A DNA stretch of 64,000 bases from Apoda limacodes (taxonomy: Eukaryota; Arthropoda; Insecta; Lepidoptera; Limacodidae): the NCBI GenBank assembly GCA_946406115.1, contig OX291544.1, positions 33,435,521-33,499,520 of the forward strand, in the 5' to 3' direction. A program made the position numbers and the translations under genes. The first letter of the stretch is position 1. Each line of letters opens with the position of its first letter. The notes under the pieces are model-generated. The model had not been told where the DNA came from, ran no database searches, and saw only the letters and a list, made by a program, of their open reading frames with translations. This document shows, one piece after another, positions 46,131 through 58,197 of the stretch.

Positions 46131-47066
46131 TTATAAATTACAGTACGCTCTTATAACTTTTTCCGCAAAACATCTTTTACGTGTCTAGAAAATTAACAAA
46201 CTAAAAATGAGCTAGTTGCGTCTTTAAACATTTGATATTAAAACCGAAATTCAGAAGTATCAAGAGAAAGTATTAAACGGTTGCATAGAGCAACACCGCA
46301 TTCTGATTTTATGTAGATACCTACGGAAGAAAATACGAAAATATTACGAACACTGTGCTATGTGTTACAAACTGACTCATCGAATATACTCAAAGAAATA
46401 GTGAGTTAATAGCAAAGCATTTGCAAAAATCTCACAGTCGAAAGTTTTTAAAGGCTATAAAATAAATAGGCGCCGCGCACGGACGCACCTCGCCGCCGCG
46501 ACCGGCACCGGGACCAAAATTAAAGTGCGCTTTTTTGAAAGTAGCGATCCGCTCGTCACAGACGATAAAGTGGCTGCGTGCCGATTGCGCGGCCCGAAGT
46601 ATAGTAGGGGCGGCGCACACCACGCTGGTTGTTGCTACTTACTAAATAAGTAAAAATAAAGATGAAAACATTCACTGTGTATGTAACTGTATACTTTGCT
46701 TGAGTGAGGGGGGGGGGTACTTCCCTGGTGAGCCTTTGCGCGGCCTATCAAAAAAAAAATTGTACAAAAACTAAGCAAGCGCGTCAAAAAAAAACATATA
46801 CTTTTATGATATTTGTTTTGAACGATCAAGAACGGTTATTTAATTATCGATTGACTACAAAAACGAGATCAAAAATTTATCTCAAAAGTAAAAAATGCAT
46901 TTTGCACAAAACTTCTTTTGTTTCAATGTGCCCCAAGTCTAGAGTACTATGAAACGGTGTCGGGGTTTCATTGGAATATGACTAATAAATCGTGAAATGC
47001 AAATGAAAATTATATATGAACAAAGCTCGTATTTTCTTAATACCTTTTCTAAAAAAAGAATACATA
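46131..47066. other. Spacer with a CpG-rich pocket
   Basis: 46470-46625 is GC-rich (GGCGCCGCGCACGGACGC; GCGGCCCGAAGTATAGTAGG) inside an open minus-strand frame of 63 codons; unrecognised. Confidence 0.3.
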
Positions 47067-47291
47067 TTACTTTAGCGCTTTGTCTTGCCTGTCATACTTG
47101 GATTTGGCAGCATCAGTTCTATATCTAGAACTGACACCATCGCCATATCTGGTTACTGTGGAAGATAGAAGCTGTTGTAATTTTTTTGCACTCTGACCTG
47201 ATTTCACTACGTCATCTGGTAGCACATGAGGCGCTTTGATTGGCCGAGAATTGCCAGACTTCGTTTGAGAATGATTATCGCTGATGTTCCA
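47067..47291 (-). CDS. Unrecognised open frame / exon-like segment
   Basis: Minus strand, open from a TAA at 47292 to the stop at 47067-47069: 74 codons with no ATG. Pieces read DNHSQTKSGNSRPIKAPH, VLPDDVVKSGQSAKKLQQLL and SRYRTDAAKSKYDRQDKALK. The base composition is near balanced while everything around is extremely AT-rich, and the residue mix (charged, Ser-rich, helix-compatible KKLQQLL) looks like real protein. It may be the last exon of a host gene, a processed-gene relic or the end of a transposon protein. I do not recognise it. Confidence 0.4.
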   Translation of the reverse strand, partial: WNISDNHSQTKSGNSRPIKAPHVLPDDVVKSGQSAKKLQQLLSSTVTRYGDGVSSRYRTDAAKSKYDRQDKALK

Positions 47292-47299
47292 TTATACCA

Positions 47300-49370
47300 C
47301 TGAACAGTGGGGGCTGTCCCTATATACATAAAAAATAAATAAAAAAAATACAATAAATGTAACGTCTTTATTTTTTTTGCGATTTTGCGCTATTTACAGC
47401 CTCATAAAAAATCACTGACTTAAATAGAAGTTATCAGTATATTGAATTTTAGTTAAAAATAGTACTTTCATGCAGTAATTTTTTTTTATTTACAAATTTT
47501 CATTCATCTTCAAATTTGCTTTTTTTGGCTGTTTTTTTATTATTTGACACATTCAAAAGAATAAATCCTTATATATTTACTTAAACATTTTTATTTTCCA
47601 CTTTTACTGCATCAAAAAATGCATGATTTGCGTGAAATAAAACTAGAATTTTCAAAACTTCTTCAAAAACAATTTTCTCGTATTTGGCAAGAAAATAGAA
47701 TATACAAAAAAAAATACATTTTTTTGAGGATTTAAGATAACTTACTTTCTTTTCGTAACAGAAATATTCATTTTTCGAAATATTTTGATGACTAAAGAGT
47801 TATTAGCGAAATGAGGCTTTTTTTACCAAAGTGGTAAAAAAAACTGATTTTTTACTTTTTATGATGTATTTATATGTTATAGGAAATGTATGAAATCAGG
47901 AATTATATACAATCCCTAGAAAATCTCTAGAATTCCAAAAATGGATCGTAAATGTATAAAATAAATTGTATTTCACACATTACCTAGGATTTCTATACAA
48001 TTCCTAAACGTGTAGCGAGTGAAGTATTTTATTTTCTATATGTAGTGTGTAATTAGCTTTAAATTACCCTTTTGCGTGTTATGTCAAAATCATTGTAAAA
48101 TTCTATATCCATAAAGGCATGGAATGCCATACTCATTTACGTCAACAGTCTTTTAAATCTGATTTTTAAAAAGATGACAGATGGAAAATTATTCAAAGTC
48201 AGTCTTTTGGAGATTTTCTCAAAGATAGATGTTTAAAACCAAAATTTGCAATTTTTACCTAAAATAAATAGGAATTAATCTTTTTGAAGTGCATCAGTTT
48301 CTTCGAGAAACAGGAACTAAGGAGATGTAAATTACAAGAGGAACTTACTACACGAGTTTTAATAAGAGAAGGTTTGAATTTCTCGATAAAATATCTCAAG
48401 GTTGTGGGTTCTACCATAAACCCTCCCATCAGGTACCTAAGTGCATTTATTTGAATAGGTGATTATTGCTATATTGATTCTGTGGATTGGCTTTTTTTCG
48501 CCATATTGATTTTTAATTTCTCAATCTGAAAAGAATGATAAAAGCATAGATTGCTGAAAATTGGTGAAAATTACATCATATTACGATTAATTGATATTTT
48601 CGACAATACAGTCGACCCGAAGGAAAAATTACGATACCATCGTCTAAATAGGAAAAAGACGGCAAAACAGATAAATTCAGAAACTGGATTTATTATGGAA
48701 TTATAGACTTTCAAATTGTTTATTTGTGAATCAGTGATTATATATAAAACTAAAAATAAATTGTATTAACGAACCTATCTTTTCATTTATCTTCCCCTGG
48801 GGAATTGAGTCTGGCTGCACTGTACTTTATCAGCTATTTTTTTTCGACTTCATATTTTTTTTGGGGATAGAACTTACTGTCATTAATCTATCTACAAAGT
48901 TTTATCTTGCGGAACTTCATAGTTTTCGAGAAATAAAATATCGAAAATTCAGTGTCGTAGGATAACTTTGCTTTTACCTCACATAATAAAAGAACAGCGA
49001 AAGTAATAGTGCATACAAGAATACCGCGTTTACATAATTTATAATTTTTTTGTAATATCTTTAAACATTACATGGTAATAATAGCCATAAATGTAATATT
49101 TCAGTAATTTAGATAATACTATATTATTATACTACATTGCACATATATAAATATTTCGTTCATTTCATATCTTTTTTTTTTTCGTGGATAGAACATGGAT
49201 AAAAGTTTTTTGATCAAAAATGCTTTAATAGACTACTATATTAATCGAATCTTGTTTTTATTATATAGTTATAATATAAACTTTTAAAACCAGAAAATAA
49301 GAGAGCTCTTTTTCATTATGTATAATCAAAACTTAACAACAACAATTTCTGAGCGTTTACTCAACAGTAG
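47300..49370. other. Two kilobases of very AT-rich DNA
   Basis: Long A/T runs, no frame, no RNA gene, no recognised repeat. Confidence 0.5.
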
Positions 49371-49820
49371 TACTTATTTAGTGTAGTCAGGGCGACCCAC
49401 TTGCGAACATGAAAACTATAACGCAAAGCCAAGCGGAGCACATGAAAAGTAGCGCGCGAAGCCGAGCGTAGCGTGCCGCGGCAGCGGCCGGCGAGCGCCA
49501 GGACCACCTGTACTTATTTAGTGTAGTCAGGGCGACCCATTTGCGAACATGAAAACTATAGCGCAAAGCCAAGCGGAGCACATGAAAACTAGCGCGCGAA
49601 GCCGAGCGGGGCGTGCCGCGGCAGCGGTCGGCGAGCGCCAGGATCAACTGTACTTATTTAGTGTAGTCAGGGCGACCCACTTGCGAACATGAAAACTATA
49701 GCGCAAAGCCAAGCGGAGCACATGAAAACTAGCGCGCGAAGCCGAGCGGAGCGTGCCGCGGCAGCGGCCGGCGAGCGCCAGGACCAACTGTACTTATTTA
49801 GTGTATTCAGGGCGACCCAT
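49371..49820 (+). repeat. 140-bp GC-rich minisatellite (three units plus a partial)
   Basis: Units start TACTTATTTAGTGTAGTCAG at 49371, 49511, 49651 and 49791 and include GCGCAAAGCCAAGCGGAGCA and GCCGCGGCAGCGGCCGGCGA. Within a unit AAGCCAAGCGGAGC and AAGCCGAGCGGAGC are a further half-repeat. Units differ by only a few bases. The block is flanked on both sides by very AT-rich DNA. Confidence 0.95.
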
Positions 49821-50785
49821 TATCATTCATCGTAAATTTAAACAATCGATCTTATAATTCTTATTATTGATCGATTATTAGTCTGTATTTCAAATCTTGT
49901 TTTAATTTTTACATTACAATAAATAAATTGTGTTCACCTTGGTTTTTTGGTAGAAATGAATTTTCGATGATTCTAAGGAATTACTCAAAAGACTTGTATC
50001 CATTGTCAACAATATAAAAAAAAAAATTGTTTAGTATTTTTTTTATTTATTACTGTTTGGTTTTGTTTGATTTTAATTTATTCAAAAACAACTTTGTTCA
50101 TTTTACTTATTTTTTGGAATTTATGTGTTTGTTTTAGATTATAAACACGTAGGAAGTGTTAAACTGTTTGTAAAAAAGCTACTACTATGTAAAATTTAGT
50201 ACTAAGTGATACAAATACTTTAAATTATAAAAGTTATTTTTCCATCAGTATTTGTTTATAATTTTTTTAACAAAAATCGCTAATTTTTAGTTTTTTGCGC
50301 TTTTCCTAACTCAAGTGACGTAAAAACAATACAATGAGTATGTTTTTTCCTGTCCCAAAAAAATATTACTATTTAAAGTCAATGCCTTTTAATGTACAGT
50401 GCTTCCTTGAGTCTTAACAAACGGAAATAGGAAATGTGTTAAAAGGTTATTGGCCCGCAACAGGGTTCCGTGCCTACCACCAAATAAAAACAAAAAGTGT
50501 GCCGCCAAGCGTTGATCAGCCATCCAAACACTGACCAAGCCCGACGTTGCTTCACTTTGAATATCGTTTCCAATAAACAAATGTATAAGTAGATAACTGT
50601 TTCTCTTAATAATCTAATTGCTGTGTCGTCAAAACAGTAACACTTACAAGCTACAATCTTGCTGTGTTCATAATAACAACAAATAATGCCAGGTCTGAGA
50701 TGGGCCCGAGCCATTTACCATATTTAATCACCGTTACAGCGCCATCTAGTTATTATTAAGCGAAATAGTGACACATTAGTTCTTT
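49821..50785. other. AT-rich spacer
   Basis: No feature supported; the open frame at 50439-50714 has no motif. Confidence 0.4.
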
Positions 50786-50843
50786 GGAATCGATATTCAA
50801 AGTTAAGCAACTTGGTCAGTAGGTAATTGGCTGGGTGACCGCT
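50786..50843 (+). repeat. 5S rRNA-like segment (pseudogene or 5S-derived SINE head)
   Basis: AAAGTTAAGCAACTTGGTCA followed by GTAGGTAATTGGCTGGGTGA and CCGCTT matches the internal control region of eukaryotic 5S rRNA (box A like AAGTTAAGCAAC, intermediate element, box C like GGGTGACCGC) in order and nearly in spacing. The 5' third and the 3' stem of 5S rRNA are not present. It could be a truncated 5S pseudogene or the remains of a 5S-derived SINE. Confidence 0.7.
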
Positions 50844-51442
50844 TAAACAAACAAACACAAAGCGGGCGCGGGCGCGTGTGCGGGCTTCACAAACACACCG
50901 ATCGTGACTTGTGGCGCGCCTGGCTGTTACAGTAGCGGGCGCGGGTGAGCGTGGCGGGCGGCTTCATTCACGCGACTTGGTTTCTCCCGTACCTTTAGTC
51001 CGCCTGTATCGGCCACACCGGACGGAGCGTGTAGAATGTTTAGTCGCTCATTACTGGCGGTTGAGATAAATCACTTTTAATCTAATCTGCCTCAAAAATG
51101 GAAATAAATACGATGGAATTTATATTATAATTTTTGCCTATTTTATTTAAAATATTATCTAAGCTACTTATAGACATTCTTGTATATTTATAAAATTTGT
51201 CAGGATGCAACCTTAAATCAGCATAATTCGTGTTGAATTATTCATTTTATGTATTCCAGATTTCACATAACTAACTCATTTTCCATTGAAGGTATGACTT
51301 TTCCAGTATTAAAATGTATTCTTTATCAATAAACTGTCCAATGTTTGATTACGTCTAACCCGTACGTATTTCGAGCGCTGACGCTGTGGCCGAGACGGCG
51401 CCAAGACCCGCTCACCCGCGCCCGCTTTGTGTCTGTTTGGGC
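50844..51442. other. GC-rich pocket and inverted GC-rich words
   Basis: 50855-51035 is CpG-rich. CAAACACAAAGCGGGCGCGG at 50858 returns inverted near 51412-51436 as CGCGCCCGCTTTGTGTCTGT, and GCGGGCGCGGGTGAGCG at 50937 is inverted as CGCTCACCCGCGCCCGC at 51409. The middle (51060-51340) is AT-rich. No gene. Confidence 0.5.
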
Positions 51443-52928
51443 ACTTACCCGTGGAGGCAGCTCTGTTTTAACTCAGAAGATTGACGTCTGCCCAGCCAAT
51501 TTCCGCTGTTATATAATGTTTTATTCTTACCCCGCGAGTAGCTGCCGGCGTCAAAAAACGGCAGTGGTTTTAGCTTCACTGCGAGATCGACTTGCAGAGA
51601 AGCTAAAACTCACAAAAAAACTAACTTGGAATATTTCTGAATTAAAACGCAAATTAAATGCTGCCTCGAGGCTTAGTAAGAAAACAAATGTAAGAACTTA
51701 ATTCCAATTAATCGACAAAAAGGGTGGGCAACTAGCGATCTATCCCTCTGGGAACCGTGCCTTCTGGTCGCTTGGCACTGCGAAAAACCGATGGTGACTT
51801 GGCCCATAGTGCAAAAGAGAAAGCCGATCTACTAGGCACTCTCTTTGCCTCTAACTGGAATATGAACGACGAAGGCGCTTTACCACTAACTATACCGTGG
51901 TGCGGTAATACCATGCCGGAAATCTCCATAACATAGCGGGAGGTCCAGCGGGCGGTGGTATACCAGCAGTAGTGCCCAAACAGTGTGCTCCTGAGTTATG
52001 TCCTGTATTCATGCGCATCTTCGTTCTTTCCTACCACAACTGGTGCTGGCAATTTCTATCTTCATGGAAGACTGTGAATGTGCACCTGGTGCAAAAGGGT
52101 GGCTAGCTTTTCGTCTGGCAGACGCATACGAGCCGTAGTTGACGACAGTTGTTCTGATAGCATATTAATGCTGGTGTCTCGGCTTTGTGCTGTCTGCTAC
52201 ACTGTTTCTTCTGCATATCAATGACATGTTGGACATCAACAACATACATTGCTATGTAGATGACAGTACTGAAGACGCTTATTACAAGGGTCGTGCAAGC
52301 ATCACTCCGTTGTGGAGTAAAAACAAGGAGAATTTAGAATCGATACCACTCAGCCCAAGGTATCTGACTGGGAACGAAAAAACTTGGTTTGATTCAACCC
52401 TATAAAGACACAAGTTTGCGCGTTTACCACTAAGAACCCCTCGATTCCAGAACACTCCCCTCTTCATCTCCAAGAGAATTGAGATCCTTGGTGTTGACAT
52501 ATCCAACGATATTCAGTTCCAAGACCATTTCCAGAAATGGTGAAGCTATCGTCCAAAAAACTTGGTGTACTCAACAGAGCGAAGCAGTGCTTCACGTCGG
52601 GGCAAAGTTAGCTGCTTAACAAGACGCAAGTTCGGCCACATATGGAGTACTGCTGCCATTTCTGGACCGGATACCAGCTTGGCCCTTTTGGCTCGGTTCA
52701 ACGATGGGCTGTAAGAATTGTCATCGATATCAAACTCACTCGCCGTATTAACTTAAATCCTAACGTAAGAATACATTATGGAGTTCTTCAAGAAAGAAGT
52801 TATTAGATTTTTGAAGGGTCGGCAACGCGCGAGTGATACCGCTGGTGTTGCAAGCGTCCATAGGGCACGGTAACCGCTTACCATCAGGCGGACGGTAGGC
52901 TTGTTTGCTACTTTAGTGAAAAAAAAGG
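51443..52928 (+). mobile_element. Internally deleted LINE copy (4.3-kb family)
   Basis: Starts at ACCCGTGGAGGCAG (LINE 5148) and runs with several deletions to the 3' UTR ACCATCAGGCGGACGGTAGG and an A run. Recognisable: ISELKRKLNAASRLSKK, the LLHINDMLDINNIHCY box where the YADD site reads YVDD, and KGRQRASDTAGVASVHRA. Codon CAA at 52603 replaces the TAA found in the 4.3-kb copy. Missing pieces include most of the RT fingers (LINE 5950-6230) and 6900-7190. Dead copy. Confidence 0.9.
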
Positions 52929-54990
52929 TTTGATATTTTATGATGTAAACAAACTGATTCTGCCAAGAAAAGTTCCAAAGTTCATGTCTTGTGAAAATTT
53001 TATGTATTATAATGTGCGTGATTATTTTTAGAATTTCATAATAGGAATAAAAATATTGCATTAAAAATCTTAATAAAAACATATATATATATATATTGAT
53101 TTATTTACGACTTCATTAATTTGTAGTTTTTTGTTTTTAGTTTTTAAATTATATTTTCCATTTTGGGTAAGACACGCAAAAATTGTGTAATTAAATTGGT
53201 GAATTAATATATTTCTTAAATTAATATCCGTTTTCCCGCCACGAATGCCGATCCCTAATTGACGGAAGGCAATAACAAATCTTGAAATGTTTAGAGAGAA
53301 GTCAAATATCGAAAACGTGGAAAGACTGGCTAGAGAGAACTGAGAATAAAAAACAAACAAAAAAACTACTACTTTGTTGCATATAAAAGAACGTGATTCG
53401 TGAGAAAACCTGCATACGTCTTTAAGATCTTTGTTAAGTTCACAACCACTTTCGTCTAAGGTGAGGTTAGGTAGTGCCCCAACAGTGAGGACTTAGGTAT
53501 GAAAGCTGGTAAGGATACCGAGTACTAAGAAGTTGAATCTGTATCTTGACCTGATAATAGTGTTTTTCTGTTCTAAGAAGTTATTGATAACTAGACAGCC
53601 CATAAAGCATGGCTTACCCAAGACATCAGCAACTTTATTTCCTTTAACAAAATGTAAAACTTGTCCTGCCATCTTGGATTTAAAGATAGGGATGCTCAGG
53701 AACAATACATGTCTGTAGGTTTTATATATTTAAATGAAGAAAAAAAATAATGATTTTTGACGAATTCGGAGTTTATTTAAAACGATAACTATTTGCAAAA
53801 GGTGGTTACGGACCAATCAAAGCGTTAGTTAAAATAATTTAAAAGATGTTTCTTCGACCAAAACTAATGTGATTTGAATTTTGACAATTTTCGAACATAC
53901 AATTTTATATTTGAAATTTTGAATTTCAAAATAATAATAGTAGATAAGATAACAAAAAGGCTTAACCTTAATAGGTTATACTTGTAACAGACTTTACCCC
54001 TGAAGGTTCTCTAAACCATAGCAGCGGCAATATACATTCACGTTCCGTTTTAGAGATTTAGAGATGGTACCGTTCCGAATATTTAGGGCACACGAGGGCG
54101 ATTTGAGCTATAGTCCAATACGCGAAACCATAGTGGTTTGTTGTATATCTACGTAGATTTCCTTACAATGTTTTCTTTAAAACAAGTTACTTAAGCAATA
54201 TAGAGATAGACACATTAGTAGCTATACGATGAAAACGAGACAGACGCCGAGAGATGGCCACCATCGTCAAAATAGAAGAATAGAGCATTAGACAATCTTA
54301 ATTATCTAGACACTGGTTAATTTCTTAAGATCTGCGGTGTGCCCCCGCCCTAAGGCCCCGTTCCCGAACTGGCTGGCGCTATCAGTAGTCAGTTCAGCGC
54401 AGCTTTGCAATTAGCCGCGTTAACAGCACAGAAAGAATTACACCTCACTATTTTTGGAGTGCGCAGTTATGAGTGCTGCAAGTTATCGAAATGAGATTTA
54501 TTTATAGTAAGTACACGTGCTGAGGCGACATAGTGTATTTCAATACTTTTTGAATGATTTACCCTTAGTGCGGTTTCCTTGCTTCAAAATCAATTTATTC
54601 GTTTGGGTGCTACGATGCTACACACAGATACACAGGTCAAACTTATAACACCCCCCTGGTTTCGTCGGGGGCTAATAAATAACTCATTTTATACATAAAA
54701 GACCTAGGTGAAACAGTAAGTACATAATTATTGGGTTTATTTGCGGCCGCGCCAGTTGTGAGTGACACGCAGTTATGAGACGCGTTAGTTCACAGCCGCG
54801 TGCCACACACACACATCTATAGACTGTTGTTTATTAAATGCAGTATCACGCAAAATTATTTTATTACAATATAAGATTTGTGGCGAAATTTAGAATAAGT
54901 ACAGTGATATTAATCGCGTCGGCGATAATAAGCTTTTAATTAAAAATCAAACTATGTGTTTTATTGGGGATTGACTGTCATGTTTAGTAT
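52929..54990. other. AT-rich spacer
   Basis: (TA)n at 53081-53097. 54650-54680 contains ACACCCCCCTGGTTTCGTCG, probably the edge of a dispersed repeat. No gene. Confidence 0.4.
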
Positions 54991-55555
54991 TGTAACGAAC
55001 AGCCTAACACCCAGCCTTATTTTCCACCGCTTGTATAATGGGCTGTGCTCTGAAGAATTGTTCGAAATGATATCCACAGTTACTTTTTTACCATCGCACC
55101 GCCCACTATCGGCAGGGAATTCATCCTCACCTAACCTTGGAAACAAAATGGTCACATTGCGGTAACTTTTTTCTGCGAATGCTTGGGTTGTAGAATGAGG
55201 TCCCTGCCAAGGTTTTCTCTCTCTCAGGACTACACTACGGGGTTCTTCAAGAAAGAAGTTGTTAGATTTTTGAAGGGTCGGCAACACGCGAGTGATGACC
55301 CCGGGGCTGCAAGCGTGCATAGGCTGTGGTGACCGCATAACATCAGGCGGACTGTTAGTTTTCTTGCCACTTAGTAGTATAAAAAAATGCATTATAACGG
55401 ACAGCCCAATGCCCAGCGTTATTTTTGTGTCGTAACGGGCAGGCCAACGCCCAGCCTAATTTTAAATGTTGTACCTAACGGGCAGGCCAACGCCCACCCT
55501 AATTTTAAATGTTAAAACGGGCAGGCCAACGCCCAGCCTAATTTTTAAATGAGGT
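54991..55555 (+). repeat. About 40-bp tandem array split by a LINE tail
   Basis: Units of the form TAACGGGCAGGCCAACGCCC AGCCTAATTTT with spacer: one at 54992 left of the LINE piece, four at 55394, 55433, 55476 and about 55514 on its right. GGGC and GCCC inside each unit are inverted. Confidence 0.9.
55022..55388 (+). mobile_element. 5'-truncated LINE tail inserted in the array
   Basis: From CCACCGCTTGTATAATGGGC (LINE 6978) through GGCAGGGAATTCATCCTCAC, CTACCAAGG-like CCTGCCAAGGTTTTC to AAGCGTGCATAGGCTGTGGT, ACATCAGGCGGACTG and AAAAAAA. Several indels break the frame. The array units on both sides show that the LINE landed inside an existing repeat. Confidence 0.9.
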
Positions 55556-57421
55556 CATAGTAGACTCGAAATAAATAAAAAAATATATTTTACTATAAAT
55601 AAATGATAACCTAATCTATCTTATCATTAAGTTTTTACACACGCGGGCCCAGTGGGGAATGTGAACTTTATATACGTGTTTTTTTTGACACATGCAGGTT
55701 ACCTTGCGATACTTTCCTTTACCGAAAAGCCGGAGGTGTGAATAATCAATGCACTTAGAATGAAATTCAGAAAAACAGTCATTGGTACACGCTGGGCAAA
55801 CTTCCGCCACTCAGGACACAAGGTGAAATTGAAACCCCTGAGCCACCATCGACCAATAATATGTGTAAAAATAATTTGTCCAAAAATTTAATTTATTTAT
55901 AATTGTCATTTTTTGTACAGCATAACTCTGAAGGGATTAGGATTTCATAAGAGGCGCTATAGTACCTAACTTTTGTTTAGCAATTCAACGGGAACATAAA
56001 ACTATTGGTGGTTGATACCAAATTTTGCATTATCCTTTATCGGCATCATTTATTCAATCTATTCAACAAGACATAGTAATTTACACTAAACATCCGTCGA
56101 AAATAATAAAATTAACTTAGAAACCGTCAAGTTAAACTGGACCACGACACAGACACTATTCAACAAATCGAATAAAAACGGAGTAATAAGTATTACACAA
56201 GTAAATCACTTAGTATTGTAAGTTTCGTAGGTAACAAAGATGCTATTACCAATCCAGCTACCGGTTACTTAATATAGCAAAAACGAATACTAAGAGTTAA
56301 CTTACAATTTTAAGTACTCGTTTATTTAGATTTATCGAATTGAAATCTACATACAGATGTAGTCGGTACATTTGTATATAAAAGGAAATATTGATGACTG
56401 ATATCGAGCATCCAGGACGATAAAGCTACAATGTTGTATTTATTTATTTGGTCAGGTTGTTTTATTAGAGAAAATAATGTGACAATACTAAGCATAAAAC
56501 AAACACAAACAATTTTCATTTACAATCCATGTGTTGCCGCTAACCCGCCACAATCGGCACACGCCTGCCGTAATGTTGCCGCAACACTTTGTTTTGTGGA
56601 CAAACTTCGTAACCAGTGCGCAGTGGGGTTACCGAGCTCGCTCCACAGCTCAGATTTCTGCTTTGCTCCAACTTTACCTTCTGTTACGCAACCACTTTAC
56701 GTCGAATCATGAAACCTTAACCGTATACGTTATATTAAACCAAAATGATATTATGTTGAATATTATTCAGTTGTTAGATCAACGTAAATTATGCAAAGCG
56801 ATAAATTACAATAGGCAATGTATAAAAGAAAAAAGGTTTTAAGTGGTGTCTATGTACCTAACAGTTTATAACACACTTCACTTGCATAAAACTAACTTGA
56901 ATGTATAAAAATATTGTTAAATGCTTTGAAAATGACAAATTTCCAAACAAACTTTCAACCTCCATTGGATTGCATTAGGAAATGAATTTTTCACCTCACC
57001 AGCACGAAAAGAATAGTTTTGCTGTCCAAATTCAGTGAAAAAAAACCGCATTTTGCTCACTAGTAGGCAAAATAATTCACTATTCGAACATTGACCCGTT
57101 GATGAAAAAAAAAAACAATACAATGATTGGTCAGAAACAAATTTCGGGACAAATACTTAACCTTGTTCATTTTAATTAAGAATATAACTACATAGCATTT
57201 TTTCGTTTTTAAGTGAGTTTTTATAAATTATTAGTATTATTAGAAGTTAAATAAACTTAAAAAATATCATACGTTGTTTTGATAGCAATGGCAGTGGTTA
57301 TAGTGGGTACAATTCCGAACGCAGCCTCAATTTAAAAAAAAAAACAAAGTAAAATGGCGGCAAGCTAGTTTGTTGAACATAAGATTGTTTATTTAATTAT
57401 TAATTCTGTTTTGTTTTAAAA
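55556..57421. other. AT-rich spacer
   Basis: 56530-56700 is richer in GC (TGTTGCCGCTAACCCGCC, GTAACCAGTGCGCAGTGGGG) and open in several frames, with no motif. Probably a dispersed repeat piece. Otherwise empty. Confidence 0.35.
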
Positions 57422-57545
57422 ATGAGCGATACAAGCTACGAAGATATTTCTCTGACACCAGAAGAATTAAGACAACAAGTCTCCAATGCCGAACTTAACT
57501 TTTTACCAGAAGTCACGTGAAAATATTTTTCTCGTTGGTAGAGGT
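57422..57545 (+). pseudogene. Crypton tyrosine recombinase, N-terminal fragment
   Basis: ATG 57422 opens MSDTSYEDISLTPEEL and RQQVSNAELNFLPE, the conserved beginning of insect Crypton recombinases. One missing base after CCAGAA throws the frame to a TGA; the shifted frame then gives SRENIFLV, the expected next stretch, before homology ends near 57545. The rest of the gene is absent. The C-terminal relic at 590-1090 is a separate insertion 56 kb away. Context: just upstream AAAATGGCGGCAAGCTAG, just downstream TTTTTTCGCTCTCGTGCC, which may be Crypton or flanking repeat sequence. Confidence 0.75.
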
Positions 57546-57984
57546 GAAAAGTTGTATGTTGGACGCGTGAGCAAATTTTTTCGCTCTCGTGCCTTTAAAT
57601 CCCTCGCTATGCTCAGTAGTCTATATTTAAATCATTAGATTAGATTTAATTCTAGCCTACTTCGCTAGCTCAGGATTTAAAGTCATGCCGACTTCTACCA
57701 AAAAACGCTTTTACTCACTTGTATAACAAATAACTATTGCAAAATCCTGTTATAACAGGACCCAGTAGTTTGGACGAAAATAATATAAAATTGTATTGCC
57801 TAAAATAACAAAATTCCTAATATGTATAAAAGTAATGTTTAAATTATGTTTTCATTTATTTATTTATAATTATTATTATTTTTATTTGAAACATTGATGA
57901 TCTGATTTCAACCTTTTTTGGGATGTAAACTTTATTATTTTATTTATTTATTATAAGATAATGGATAATGATAATTTTGTTGTC

Positions 57985-58166
57985 TTCTTTATATATATAA
58001 TTCTACTGTACGTGTGTACTGTACTCCTAAACGGCTGGACCGATTTGAAAGATTTTTTTGTATGCGTTTGGGTGGCGCCCTGGAATGTTTAGATTCACAA
58101 ATCAGCCCGGCAGATAGCGCTGCAATCGGTATCATGCAGGACAACGTCTGCCCGGTCAGCTAGTCA
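57985..58166 (+). repeat. Dispersed repeat ending CTAGT (Helitron-like end)
   Basis: TATATAATTCTACTGTACGT, AAACGGCTGGACCGATTTGA and the end GTCTGCCCGGTCAGCTAGT are typical of a widespread lepidopteran non-autonomous unit. The CTAG|T end would suit a Helitron but no replicase or clear 3' hairpin was verified. Confidence 0.45.
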
Positions 58167-58197
58167 AATATAATTTTTCAAAAAAAATCTAAAGACG

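Noticed and set aside
50786..50843. Functional 5S rRNA gene
   Set aside because: Only the internal control region is similar; the 5' and 3' strands of the closing helix are missing.
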